NCBI GenBank assembly: GCA_034509735.1
Contig: JACGWO010000003.1
Coordinates: 9,114,001 to 9,178,000, forward strand
From: Sesamum alatum
Lineage: Eukaryota; Streptophyta; Magnoliopsida; Lamiales; Pedaliaceae
DNA length: 64,000 bases
Reading direction: 5' to 3'
Position numbers and translations under genes: made by a program. The notes under the pieces are model-generated. The model was given only the letters and a program-made list of their open reading frames with translations. It made no database searches and had not been told where the DNA came from. Positions 50,363 to 60,426 of the stretch are shown here, in pieces (position 1 is the stretch's first letter; every line of letters begins with the position of its first letter).

Positions 50363-51590
50363 CCTTTCTTGATAGAAATAACCATCTTGATAAACAATTT
50401 TACAATCAGGCTATGTAGATTGCATGCAAGTAATAGAAAAAAGGGAAGTTTTGTGCTTACGAAGAAGTAAACTGCACAATGTGGTATATTTATAAGCAAA
50501 TCTCTTGTACAATAGTAGGAGTTTTGGTTTGGTTGAGTAGTTGGATATTTGGGTTGTAGGTTAATTATACACCAACCCATCTTACACAAATATTAATAGT
50601 TGAAGGGACAATACAGGATTGATTGATTGATAGCTCAAAGATTGTGCCTTACATACCAAATCTCCCAAACATGGAAGAAAATTCTTTCTCCTGTGCAACT
50701 ATTTTCGGCTGCTAGAGTTTTGTTTGGTAAAATAAAGTAGAGTTCGTTTTAGGCTTAGGTGAGAAGTGGAATATGGATGTAATTTATGACTTGAAAATAT
50801 TGTAATCAATATTGGTAGGTGATCCAAAAGTGTTGCAAGTACAAGATATGGGGTATTTGCTTGCAATGAAAATAGATATGAGATTTTATTGCAACAACCT
50901 ACCAAATTGAATGGTTAATTGCAAGTTGTCATTTCGGATAATTGCATTCGAAATAAAAAATTGTAGAAATTGCAACATATCGTAAAAGTAGAAATTAACT
51001 AATTAGATAATTGGATATATTAGAACATATTGTAAAAGTAAAAACTGGCAACATATTGTAAAATTAGAAATGCTCGCCGCCCACATATAAATTTCCTAGA
51101 TCATTAGAACATTTTACGTTTGTCTTCATGAACAGAGATATGAAATTTTAACTTTATTATATGATATATTTTAGCTGACATATAATAAACTAACGATAGG
51201 GTATGTAATAATTATCACCAAAATTAGTATGCCAATATTTGATAGTGGGGTTTGTAGGTATGTTATTAATTAACTAATTAATAAGAAACTAGAGTAATAT
51301 GGTGAAGTCCATATTGATATTTTAGAAAGCTATGGTTTACATTTTAATTACATACGATGAAAACTAGCGTGAACGTGTATTAATTTGATATCAAGACGCG
51401 CACATATGCTAATAAGATAACATAAACAACAACCAATTACTGATTAACAAGTACCGGATTCCATATTAATATGCGTCTCTTAACATAATCGGAGTACATC
51501 TTTACTACTAGGAAAGAGCAAACTGATATATAAAATAGATCTAATTTGCTTAATCGCTGACAAAACAAAATAGATCTGATACGACTTATT
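50363..51590. other. Intergenic region in the Harbinger element
   Basis: Non-coding AT-rich DNA between Myb/SANT genes 2 and 3. Open frames here on the minus strand (for example 50589-50314) are partly the neighbouring domain in another frame. No feature is recognised. Confidence 0.5.
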
Positions 51591-52288
51591 TCATTCATTG
51601 TTAAAAGACGATGAATCATCCTCATCGTTACCGACGAGGACCACAGTTTCATCCGGTGTTGGTGGTGTTGCGGTGTAAAGTTCATCATCAAACACGTCTG
51701 CATACTCATTTGAAGGAGATCCGAATATAATCTTCAATTCGGTCCACAATGGTTCAGAGTCCCAACGTTATGCTCGAGCAAATGGTTTTTCCTAAGGCAA
51801 TGAACACAAACGTATGTAAAGTATAAGGAACAATGAAATATTGTAGTGTAAAGTGAAGGATTTTTAGTTCTAAATGCGAAGAGACTTGGAAGTTGAGTTC
51901 TAAATATGCAAAACAGGCGTAAACGAAGACATTTTGAGAAAATATAATATAGCATAGCAACCCTTGCAATTTCATCCCACAAAGCCTCATTGATCATCAG
52001 CAACTTTGGCGTAGGAAGCCAACAAACACCGTCCCGGTTGATGAGCCAGCTAAACGTTGCATGGCGTTCCTTCAATTGATACCAACGGCACAACCCAAAT
52101 GTAAAGCTTAGTCGACCTCCATACGATCGGTTGACCATACGGATTGCGTTCCGAATGGAATCTTTGTGTGGTTGTTCATGGGAGACGATCCCATACTCAA
52201 CATCACGGATAAGAGAAGAGACGAAAACATGTTCCATGTTGCGAGTGAAGTGTTGGCAGTAGAAAAATTTTCTTTGGGGAGGGAACAT
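51591..52288 (-). pseudogene. Accessory Myb/SANT-like protein 3 (Harbinger cargo), one stop
   Basis: Exon 1 52288-51962 and exon 2 51791-51591, a 170-bp intron in phase 0 (AGG|GTTGCT, CCTTAG|GAA). The predicted 175-codon protein starts MFPPQRKFFY, an ATG directly before the conserved FFY.. opening; another ATG lies 17 codons upstream. The domain reads HFTRNMEHVFVSSLI, LCRWYQLKERHATFSWLIN and NEALWDEIAR. Exon 2 has DSEPLWTELKIIFGSP, then a short acidic tail ending DDSSSFNNE. One in-frame TAA (51768-51770) interrupts exon 2 where the pattern suggests CAA. Domain layout and intron position match accessory proteins 1 and 2, making these three tandem paralogues. Confidence 0.78.
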
Positions 52289-52749
52289 TTTGATGTATAG
52301 ACTTGTGTTGGGCAAGAACATATGGAATACATGGTTCACTATTTATAACACCACTTTCAAACCATATGCAAGTCAAAGGAGGTTGGTGAGTGACATTGAA
52401 TTGCATAAATGACCATATTTATTACTATATCTAGCACACATTGCTCTCAATTCATCAAGATCATTTCATCACCTTATGGCAATAAGGAACAATGGAATTT
52501 AAAGCCAGAAATTTCATGCACAAACCCATAACGGACCCGGGAATGAACATTGTTAAAATTCCGATGTCTGAAACGGTAGTTACACATAAGAAACACGTGA
52601 AACATGATGTTTATTCACATCTTTATGAAGACGTGAATAATTTTAACAGGTAATCGATTTGTACGAGCATAAAATAACATCTAAGGCATCATTGCTACAA
52701 TTGTAATCACCCAAACAACCAAGAGGCATACTATGATTTTCGTTGAGCG

Positions 52750-53191
52750 TCATCGCATACACTCCACATTAGCCAATTCTTCGTTCAATTCCTTAAGCTT
52801 AGCATCCGAATGTGAAATACGTTTCAATAGTCCTGGAATAATCTCCATGGCTCGAGGACACATTGGAGGATCAATCCATTCAAATATCCCGCAATAGAAC
52901 CCCTTTAATTTCATAAGACGATGGCCTTAGCATTAGCAAATAACTTATTCCGTAGAAATAATTCATTGATGTATATGTAAACCAAAGAGTAATGCAATTT
53001 TCGGAAGTAAGTTTGTTAGGAATCAGTACACTGACTTTTATACCAGAGCAGCCACGAAAGTGTCTTCCCGGATTAGTTGATGTCCTCATCACAACGGGTT
53101 CTCCACAATTACATGTCTGGAATGGTGAGTCCGAGCTTGATGCATAGGTTCTACCTCATCGGGTGGAACTGCTGGTCGTTCGATTACTCAT
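52750..53191 (-). pseudogene. GRF-type zinc-finger protein (Harbinger cargo), one stop
   Basis: A small protein with a GRF zinc finger, a domain that binds single-stranded DNA or RNA in other proteins such as NEIL3 and TOP3A. Exon 1 53191-53036 and exon 2 52902-52750; the 133-bp intron (AAA|GTCAGT, TTAAAG|GGG) is in phase 0. The finger has CNCGEPVVMRTST, then NPGRHFRGC and in exon 2 YCGIFEWIDPPMCPRA, giving the zinc-binding cysteines and the G-R-x-F signature. The end is a short helical LKELNEELANVECMR. Start is MSNRTTSSSTR; codon 12 is TGA (53156-53158), consistent with CGA before mutation. At about 100 aa it is a stand-alone finger. It heads the minus-strand gene row, so it may have been made together with the Myb/SANT proteins; co-function is inferred. 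Confidence 0.75.
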
Positions 53192-53896
53192 TTTTTTTTC
53201 GAATTTGGGGTAACTCCTTAGAAAATTTTCAGAAGGCGAGTAAATAAATATCACAAAAACATTTTGGCCAATAAAAGAATATCGGTTCAAATAGCATACA
53301 AATTGAAATGCATATGGAAATAAAAGTGCATTGATTTAAATGGCGAAAAATAGAATTAAAATGTTCTCATGTAAATATAGTTCCAGTTGGATCTATCACC
53401 ACCTCACCGCTAATATAGCAAAATATATCGCTTAATCGACTCAAAGATTTAATAACTAATTAAGTACGGGGAAAAACTAAGATAATATATTGCTTACCTC
53501 TACAACACGATCGATGAAGAAACAAAGATTTGAAGTCCTATCTTACCTACAAAGTTGGTACATGGAGAAGATATGAGAAGTGAGAAGAATGAAGAAATGG
53601 ATAGCAGACGAGGGAAGGGTTGAGGTGAAGGCACACTTATCGAGTAACACTATTTGCTTTTGTTTTGATAAGACACGATGTTTGTCTTATTCATGGGCAA
53701 ATATGGAATTTCCCCACTTATCACACTATTCTACCTATGCAAGTAAACAAATGCCTATATCACTCATCCAAATAGTCATTACATATGTACAATCAAGTAA
53801 ATAACAAAAAAAGTTGTCAGACAAACGTTAATCCTACTATTTATCACAAATGCACTATTCATGCCATTTATCACATACTGAAAAGTAAACATGCCC
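53192..53896. other. Right subterminal region of the Harbinger element
   Basis: Non-coding. Probably contains the promoter of the minus-strand gene row and the transposase-binding sites next to the right inverted repeat. CACTATTCATGCC and TTATCACA words recur near the terminus (53700-53880). Confidence 0.45.
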
Positions 53897-53899
53897 TTA

Positions 53900-56495
53900 G
53901 GAGACTGTTTATTGGATAACTTGATCCCATGCCTCATGGGAAGGAAACCTCGTTTGGAGTTGTCCATGCGAAATCTTTTCAGGATTTTCTCCATATACGA
54001 GTTTTGGGTCAGTCCCAACATTCTTCTAGATCTGTCCCCGACGATCTGGATGCCAAGAATGTAGGAGGATTCACCCAAATCCTTCATGGAAAATTGAGTG
54101 GATAACCATGCTTTTGTGTTAGCCAACATTCTAACGTCATTTCCTATGAGTAGAATGCCATCCACATAAAGCACTAGGAACACTATGGAGCTCCCACTAT
54201 TGAACACTATTCTTGGATATACAAGGGACGGATTCGTTCTTGATGAAATCATAACTACGTATAACTTCATCAAAGTGAATGTTCCAGCTTCGGGATGCTT
54301 GTTTGAGGCCATAGATGGACTTATGGAGACGGCAGACTTTCTGCTCTGCTCCGACGACTGTCAATCCCACCGGCTGATCCATGTAGATCTCTTCCTCAAT
54401 GAAACCATTGAGGAAAGTCATTTTCACGTCCATTTGCCATATTTCATAGTCATACCATGCTGCTACGGCAAGCAGGATCTGAATGGACTTGGCCATGGCT
54501 ACCGGCGAATAGGTATCCTCAAAGTCGACCCCGGGTCGTTGAGTGTACCCTTTTGCCACTAGCCTAACCTTGAAGGTTGTAACTTCTCCACCAATGCCAA
54601 GTTTGCGCTTATAGACCCATTTACACCCAACTGGCTTAACGCCTTCGGGTGGGTCTACAAGTGTCCAGACTTGGTTCTCATTCATGGAGTCCATTTTGAT
54701 CTTCATGGCCTCAAGCCATCTTCTCAAGTCGACTTCAGACATCGCGTCCCCATAAGTCTTGGGATCCTTATCCAATTGACTGGTCATACTTAGAAAGCCA
54801 TACCTCATGGGAAGGCGAGACTCTCTAGCTGATCTACGGAGAACGGGAACGTCAGTGGTGACTGTGGGCGTTGACATAACAGGAGCTGGCTCTTCCTGAG
54901 GCCGTTCGACATGCCCGGCATGCTGAACTTCTCGAGGTTGCTCAACCTCCTGGGTGTTTATCCTGAAACCTCTGAGTAAGGTATCTGCACCTACTGGTGA
55001 TGACTGATTTGCCTCACTTGACTCCTCAAGGATCAGTTCATCAGGTTGAACACCTTCTGGAAACCCTTGTTCTAAGAATACTATATTCCTTGAAACGAAC
55101 ACCTTTTGTTCCAAGGGGTCATAGAAATAATAACCTGCAGTTTCTTTAGGGTATCCAACGAACCTGCACAAACTAGACTTTGATTCTAGCTTGTCTCTCA
55201 CTGGCTTCTTGACGTATGCAGGCTACCCCACACTTTCAAGTAGTTGTAGGATGCAGGCTTCCCGTGCCATATCTCATATGGTGTTTGGGTCGATGCATTG
55301 GTTGGCGCAAAGTTTAATAACTTGGCTGCGGTTTCCAATGCATAGCTCCAAAAAGATAAGGGTAGTTTGGTAAAACTCATCATGGATCGGACCATGTCTA
55401 AGAAGATTCGATTCCTCCTTTCAGAGGCCCCATTTAACTGTGGTGTCCCGATAGGTGTCCATTCAGAGATTATACCGCTTTCTTTAAGATAATTAAGGAA
55501 CTCATTACTATGGTATTCCCCACCTCGGTCTGACAGTAAGACTTTAATTTTGCAGCCTGTTTGGTTCTTAACTTCAAGTCTGAATTTAAACCTCTCAAGA
55601 GCTTCAGAGTTGTACCTCATCAGGTTTACATAACCATACCGCGAATGATCATCGGTGAAGGTTATGAAGTAGGAGAACCCACCTCGGGCTTGCGTCCTTA
55701 GTGGTCCACACACGTCTGTATGGACCAAGTCCAATAGACCTGTGGCAATCCTGCTTTGTCCTACAAAGGGCTTCTTGGTTATTTTCCATCTGAGACAGGA
55801 TTCACAATTCGGTAGTTTAATCAAGTCCCCAACCTCAAGGTTTTTTGAGTCTACCAATTTCTTTATCCTATTTTGGGAGATATGGCCTAGCCTTGCATGC
55901 CACAGTTGTGCGTTCCCATTATTATCTATTTTACGTTTGTGCTGAGTGTTTAGAACGAATTCATTTGTTGTAAGACATAGAGACTGTTTTTAAGCGTACC
56001 AAGTAGATGAGTAATTCCACCCTTCATCAAATAAAAGCAATTTTTATTGATTGTAAACTCATAACCACTATTGTCTAACAATGGAATGGAAATGATATTT
56101 CTAATCATGCTAGGTACATAATAAACTTGCTCTAATTCTATACTAATACGATCACTAACTACTAAGGTGGCGGATCCTATTGCTTCCGCCGAGATGGCCT
56201 TGCCATTTCCAAGCTTTAGGATAATTTCTCTGCTACTCAGTTTTTTGCTTCTTTTCAGCACCTGCAAATCATTGCAAATGTGTGCTCCACAGCCGGTATC
56301 TAATACCCAAGAGGCAGCGTTAGTAACCATATTAACCTCAATCACAAAAATACCTTGCTTGGAGAAGAGTTTGGAGTAATCCCTCTTCCAATGCCCTTTC
56401 ACGACAATGAATACATATGTCATTTGCCCTCGACTGTTGCTTTGTGTTAACCTTCCTTTTCCTTTTGTCTTTCCCCACTTTGGCAATGGGAACAC
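53900..56495 (-). pseudogene. copia pol of element A (protease, integrase, reverse transcriptase), 5' part
   Basis: Reading downward: protease WVLDTGCGAHICNDL (near 56310); pre-integrase LWHARLGHISQNRI (near 55890); integrase with DDE residues in HTDVCGP, LLSDRGGEY and NGASERRN; then VGYPKET; reverse transcriptase with KWVYKRKL, ARLVAKGYTQ-like VRLVAKGYTQ, IWQMDVKMTFLNGF and YGLKQASRSW. The RT catalytic box reads LYVDGILLIGND: the second aspartate of YVDD is glycine (near 54150). Frameshifts lie near 55940, 55200 and 54250. The 3' end is cut at 53900 by the Harbinger insertion, and pol continues at 40285. It would have produced the enzymes for copying and inserting the element; it is inactive. 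Confidence 0.9.
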
Positions 56496-57213
56496 TCTTA
56501 GTGTTGGTAGCTACTTTGACGGCTTTTTCCTTTCCCTTCTTCCTTTTCCAACGTCCAGCACCCTTGCCTTTCATCTTGGAAGTCGAAGCATCTCCAAACA
56601 ACACCGATGGCAGAGACTTTTTGGTCGTTGCCTCGTATTGTACCAACATATTAATTAACTCATGGATACCATTCTCAAGAGCATTCATGTTGTAGTTAAC
56701 AATGAATTGGTCGAAGGAGGGTGGGAGTGACTGAAGGATCACATCAATGAACGTCTCGTTATTGAGCCCTGATTTGAGGTCTTCGAGCTTTTCCACCAAG
56801 GTAAGCATCTTGACCCCATGCCCTTGTACTGAGGACCCTTCAGTCATTTTAGTTCCAAAGAACGCCTTCATTGCGACATATCTAGTATGCCGGTCCGGGA
56901 CTGCACAACAATCCTTCAGGCAAGCCATAATGGAAGGGACATCGTCTAGCCTCTCATACTACTTCTGAATCTCATTCGTCATAGAGGCAAGTATGATGCT
57001 ACGGACTCTCTGGTTATCCCTATGCCAAGTCTCGAACGTCTCACGTTCTTCTAGCGTGGATCCTTCTGGAAAGGTCCTAGGAAATGGCTCGTCCATGACA
57101 TAGCCTTGGTTCTCGTAATCGAGGACTATCCCCAGATTGCGCAACTTGTCGTTGTAATTGGTTCCACTAAACTTGTTGGTCTCAAGTATGGTTGATAATG
57201 GGTTCTTAGACAT
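56338..57213 (-). pseudogene. copia gag of element A
   Basis: Capsid-type gag of the UBN2 kind. The start ATG at 57213 opens MSKNPLSTILETNKFSG; later blocks are DEPFPRTFPEG, SIILASMTNEIQK, and after an in-frame TAG (near 56962, probably CAG) YERLDDVPSIMACLK, VEKLEDLKSGL, LPPSFDQFIVNYNMN, then a lysine-rich GRWKRKKGKEK nucleocapsid. The zinc knuckle CIHC...GHWKRDY is split by a one-base deletion and its last cysteine is tyrosine, so zinc binding would be lost. Gag packages the retrotransposon RNA. The gag start of the older element at 28310 is homologous. Confidence 0.88.
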
Positions 57214-59340
57214 TTTAAATCTACAATTAAAGAACAGAACTACAATCAGCAGAATGAAATTGAAAGTTTTAATAAAATTAAACGCTTGGACTTTAGTCTT
57301 TAATGCTCCCACTATTTATACAAAAACACGACACTCTCAAACGTTGTTTTCGGGAAAGTCCTTTCCTAGTGGGCTTGGGATCCACAATGATCTCCCCCAT
57401 ACCTCGCTTTTACGATTCGCATGGGAAACAACCTGTGGGAGGTATTCCATACCATTCTCGTTCCACGAGATTTCCAAGATAACTGCCTCACCCTTTTACG
57501 TGATCCCGAGAACTCCAAGCGAATCACGTTGTTTGGGCGTTAGACCCGACCCAATCAACCGATTCATAGACTCACTGCTACTTCCACGACTCATGAGACA
57601 GGTAACAGCGGTGTATTCCTCATTCATGACAAAGTGCAACTTCTTTTCAGTGTGATAGTCATGCCACGACTCGTGAGACCACGCTATCGACTGAAACTAG
57701 CTTCCTCACTTTCCCATGGATGGAAGGTATGGACAAACTCCCATAGTCCATGTCCATTTACGAAGGGTCTAATATTCCACTTGGTCTGACCAAGTGTGAG
57801 TTCTAATGACCGAGATCCCACACATACATACATACATTCATAATGCATTATAAAGGTTTGCATGCCATAGCAATAACACGATAAATAAACCATTTATTCA
57901 CCATAAGAGCCACATGCAAAATTAAAGCCTAGCACGCCCCTGTTGGATGATAACAAGCTCGAATCCTATGCGATCCACTGAGCCCACAGTGGAACTATGG
58001 TCAATCTAGGGTTGGTCTTATACTATTACATTTAATAATAGCAACCCAACAATACACTGATAGGCCTTGGTCTCTTTCTCCTTCGGGTCTCCATGGAACG
58101 CCTTGGATTCCTCATTCTGGGCTCTCCATTTGGGCCATCCTTCATCTCCACCATGGAAACTAAAATGAAATAATTCCTCACCACTATACTACTCTTACTA
58201 CAAATTTAAAAAGAAACCACAACGAAATCCCAGGGGGAGTACAATTGGAGGGAGATAGAATGCCTTATTATTCCAAGGCAACTAGAAGAGAGGAGGAGAA
58301 AATAAAAGAGGCACACAGGCCCAACATAAATTTAAACCATACATCCAGTCTACGGCTTGTGATCATCCGTTCTCAATGAACCCACATAATTACATGATAT
58401 CCAATCATATAAATACATGTACATAATCCATGATATCCAATCACATCATTCATAAAAGAAATAAGAGAACGAGTCATGCATGTAAACTTGGCATAATATT
58501 GGTAATCCCCTTTCTTGTTTAGGAAAACCTTTCATCATTATTTGAAAGCAGTTAAATACTGAGATTCTAAACCAAATAAAATAACTTTCCAAATAATGTC
58601 TTCAAGAAAACATGCAAAAATAAATAATTTTTTTTTTCAGAAAATATTCCAAAAAAAATTAAAAACAAGAAAAAACGCCAAAACGGCAAAGGGCCGCCAC
58701 TGCAGGCAGGCCGGCAGGCCTAGACCGCCGCCCGCGAGCGCAGGGCACGCCTGGCCGGGTGCGCACGCCCCTGCCAGCTTGTGCGCGCGCCTGGCCGTGC
58801 TCTCGCGCGCGGCTGGCGCGATGGCGGGGCGGCCGTGCACAGGCGCCTCTGCCTGTGCGCGATGCCCTGCCATGCTACGTGCACGCACATGCGCAAGCTC
58901 CGCTTCCTGCTTGCGTGCGCGCTTGGCGGCGCTGCCTATGCGTACACGCGCGTGCAGCCTGCCTGGTCGCGCATCGGCCGCGCGTGTGCGCCTGATGAGA
59001 TGGCCTGGCACGCGGGTGCACAGGCTCCCCTGCCTGCGTGCGCGTACGCCTTGCCACGCATCAGCCCGCGCGCGTAACGGCCTAAAGCCCGTGCGCACTG
59101 TGCTCACGGTGCGCGCGGTCAGCCGTCGGCTGCTGTGTGATGCAATTTTCGTTTCGTTTTATTTTTTGCACCATTTTCCAAGAAACCAAGAAATTCCAAA
59201 AATCACCAAGAACTCATGCATGATAAATGACATGAAAACGACATGCTTGATAAAATAAAAATAAAAAAATACGTAAATCATGCTATACACGTTTTCATGC
59301 TTTAAGCACACATAGAACCCTAGGCCTATACATAGAACTG
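57214..59340 (-). other. Untranslated leader of element A, with GC-rich island
   Basis: Over 2 kb between PBS and gag ATG. No gene is supported. The island at 58690-59130 is strikingly GC-rich with many CGCGCG and GCGTGC words amid AT-rich DNA, and keeps long open frames on both strands only because stop codons are rare at that composition. Leader blocks are shared with the truncated element G (33405-34582). Confidence 0.7.
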
Positions 59341-59353
59341 GGCTCTGATACCA
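59341..59353 (-). promoter_or_regulatory. Primer-binding site of element A (initiator tRNA-Met)
   Basis: On the minus strand the sequence TGGTATCAGAGCC lies one base after the LTR end (TTTCA). It matches the standard plant retrotransposon site complementary to the 3' end of initiator tRNA-Met and fixes the element's orientation. Confidence 0.93.
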
Positions 59354-59915
59354 TTGAAAGCCTAGGAAAGGCGTGTGAATCGTCCCGGGAGGAGCACGAA
59401 TGCGGAAGCATGGTATAAAATAAATTGCAAAAAATTTAAAACATGCTTTAAGCAAGAACTAAACGTAAACGTTCTTAGGGTGTCCCCTTGAACCTCCCGG
59501 GCATTTAGTGTATCTCATGAACAAAGCAAAGAACGTAAAATCATGGAGGCCGTAGGGTTGTAAAAAACTAAGCAACAAAACGAAAAACCCTACCCGGTTG
59601 TCGTTTTGTCTTGGAGCCGCTACTTGCGTTGTTCCCCGTTTTGCTCCAAGATCTCGAATTGAGACCCTCTAAATCGTACACGCAATCCTCCCACGTATCT
59701 TGATCCTCGTGCTAGCAAAATACCAAGTGTATATTATTAGGAGAGGACGGATCGATCAAGCGTTATGAATTAAAGTGATCAACCCTCCTTAGGTTCAATT
59801 GTATGAAACAAAGGAACCAAAATATTTTCTTGGGAAAGAGGAGAGTGGCCGAGAGGGAGAGATGTATGTGTGTGTGTATGTTAAACTTTCATCATCCCTT
59901 CTAAAGTGAAGAGCT

Positions 59916-59928
59916 AGATATATATATT
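59916..59928 (-). promoter_or_regulatory. Candidate TATA box of the element A LTR
   Basis: An ATATATATATCTAG tract (minus strand) about 560 bases before the LTR end. The same position in the 3' LTR is where solo LTR B inserted, and other LTRs (20185-20205, 41255-41270) have similar TATATATA tracts at comparable positions. Confidence 0.45.
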
Positions 59929-60395
59929 GAGAAGGAATCCTATTCTTCTTCAAATTCCAACTTTTGGAAGACTATTTTGATTAGGATTTTGACCTAGTCA
60001 AAGTCCTAGTCAAAATAACTCTTTTAATTTGATCAAACCAATCCTAGCCATCCATCTCTCCTTTTAATCTCAACCATCTATTTATTTTATGGAATATTTA
60101 AATCTTATTTAAATAATACATAAGGCAATAAATGAATAAAATAAATAATAATATTTATTTTAAGCCCGTGCACTTATTCCAATAAATCCAATTTATTATT
60201 TTAGTTAAATTCCTTTTCATCCAATTTAAAGGAATTAACATCCCAAGAAAAGAGATTCGATTAAATCTAATTTAAAACGTCCTATCTCTCCAAATATTTA
60301 ATTCTAAATTAAATAGGTTATGTGTGCGGATTGTGTGTGACTCTTTAGGTTCACCTTCAGCTAGACTTGGTCGAATTCCTAAAATCCGTCCGTTA

Positions 60396-60426
60396 CCATG
60401 GGTGGCCGTCTAGCAACGGTCCATGG
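60396..60426 (-). ncRNA. Conserved 31-nt hairpin shared by all LTRs
   Basis: CCATGG arms at both ends (6 bp) enclose CCGT...ACGG (4 bp) around a TGCTAG loop. The same 31-nt element occurs at 20856-20886, 30464-30494, 32117-32147 (plus sense), 37173-37203, 38620-38650, 41925-41955, 61782-61812 and 63428-63458, always about 880-950 bases from the LTR sense start where this can be measured. In the 3' LTR of this element the inner stem reads CTGT...ACAG, a paired change. Function unknown; an RNA structure in the retrotransposon transcript is one option. Confidence 0.6.

Larger units (their letters stand above)
40289..53896. mobile_element. Expanded PIF/Harbinger element with accessory Myb/SANT and GRF genes
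   Basis: The left end GGGCTTGTTTACTT and the complemented right end GGGCATGTTTACTT are inverted repeats. The target trinucleotide TTA is duplicated exactly (40286-40288 and 53897-53899), the hallmark of this superfamily. Deleting 13,608 bp plus one TTA rejoins the copia pol of element A. Plus-strand genes: DDE transposase (43616-45020) and ORF1 Myb-like (45357-46436). Minus-strand genes: Myb/SANT-like at 48222-47493, 50362-49574 and 52288-51591, and a GRF zinc finger at 53191-52750. A solo LTR (40677-42905) is nested, so the original length was about 11.4 kb, long for this superfamily. All genes carry lesions. Confidence 0.9.

Noticed and set aside
58596..59258. A 220-codon open frame on plus and a 156-codon frame on minus over the same DNA
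   Set aside because: Both consist of alanine/arginine/cysteine-rich low-complexity sequence caused by the GC-rich island. Several overlapping frames are open at once, which indicates lack of stop codons by composition and not coding.
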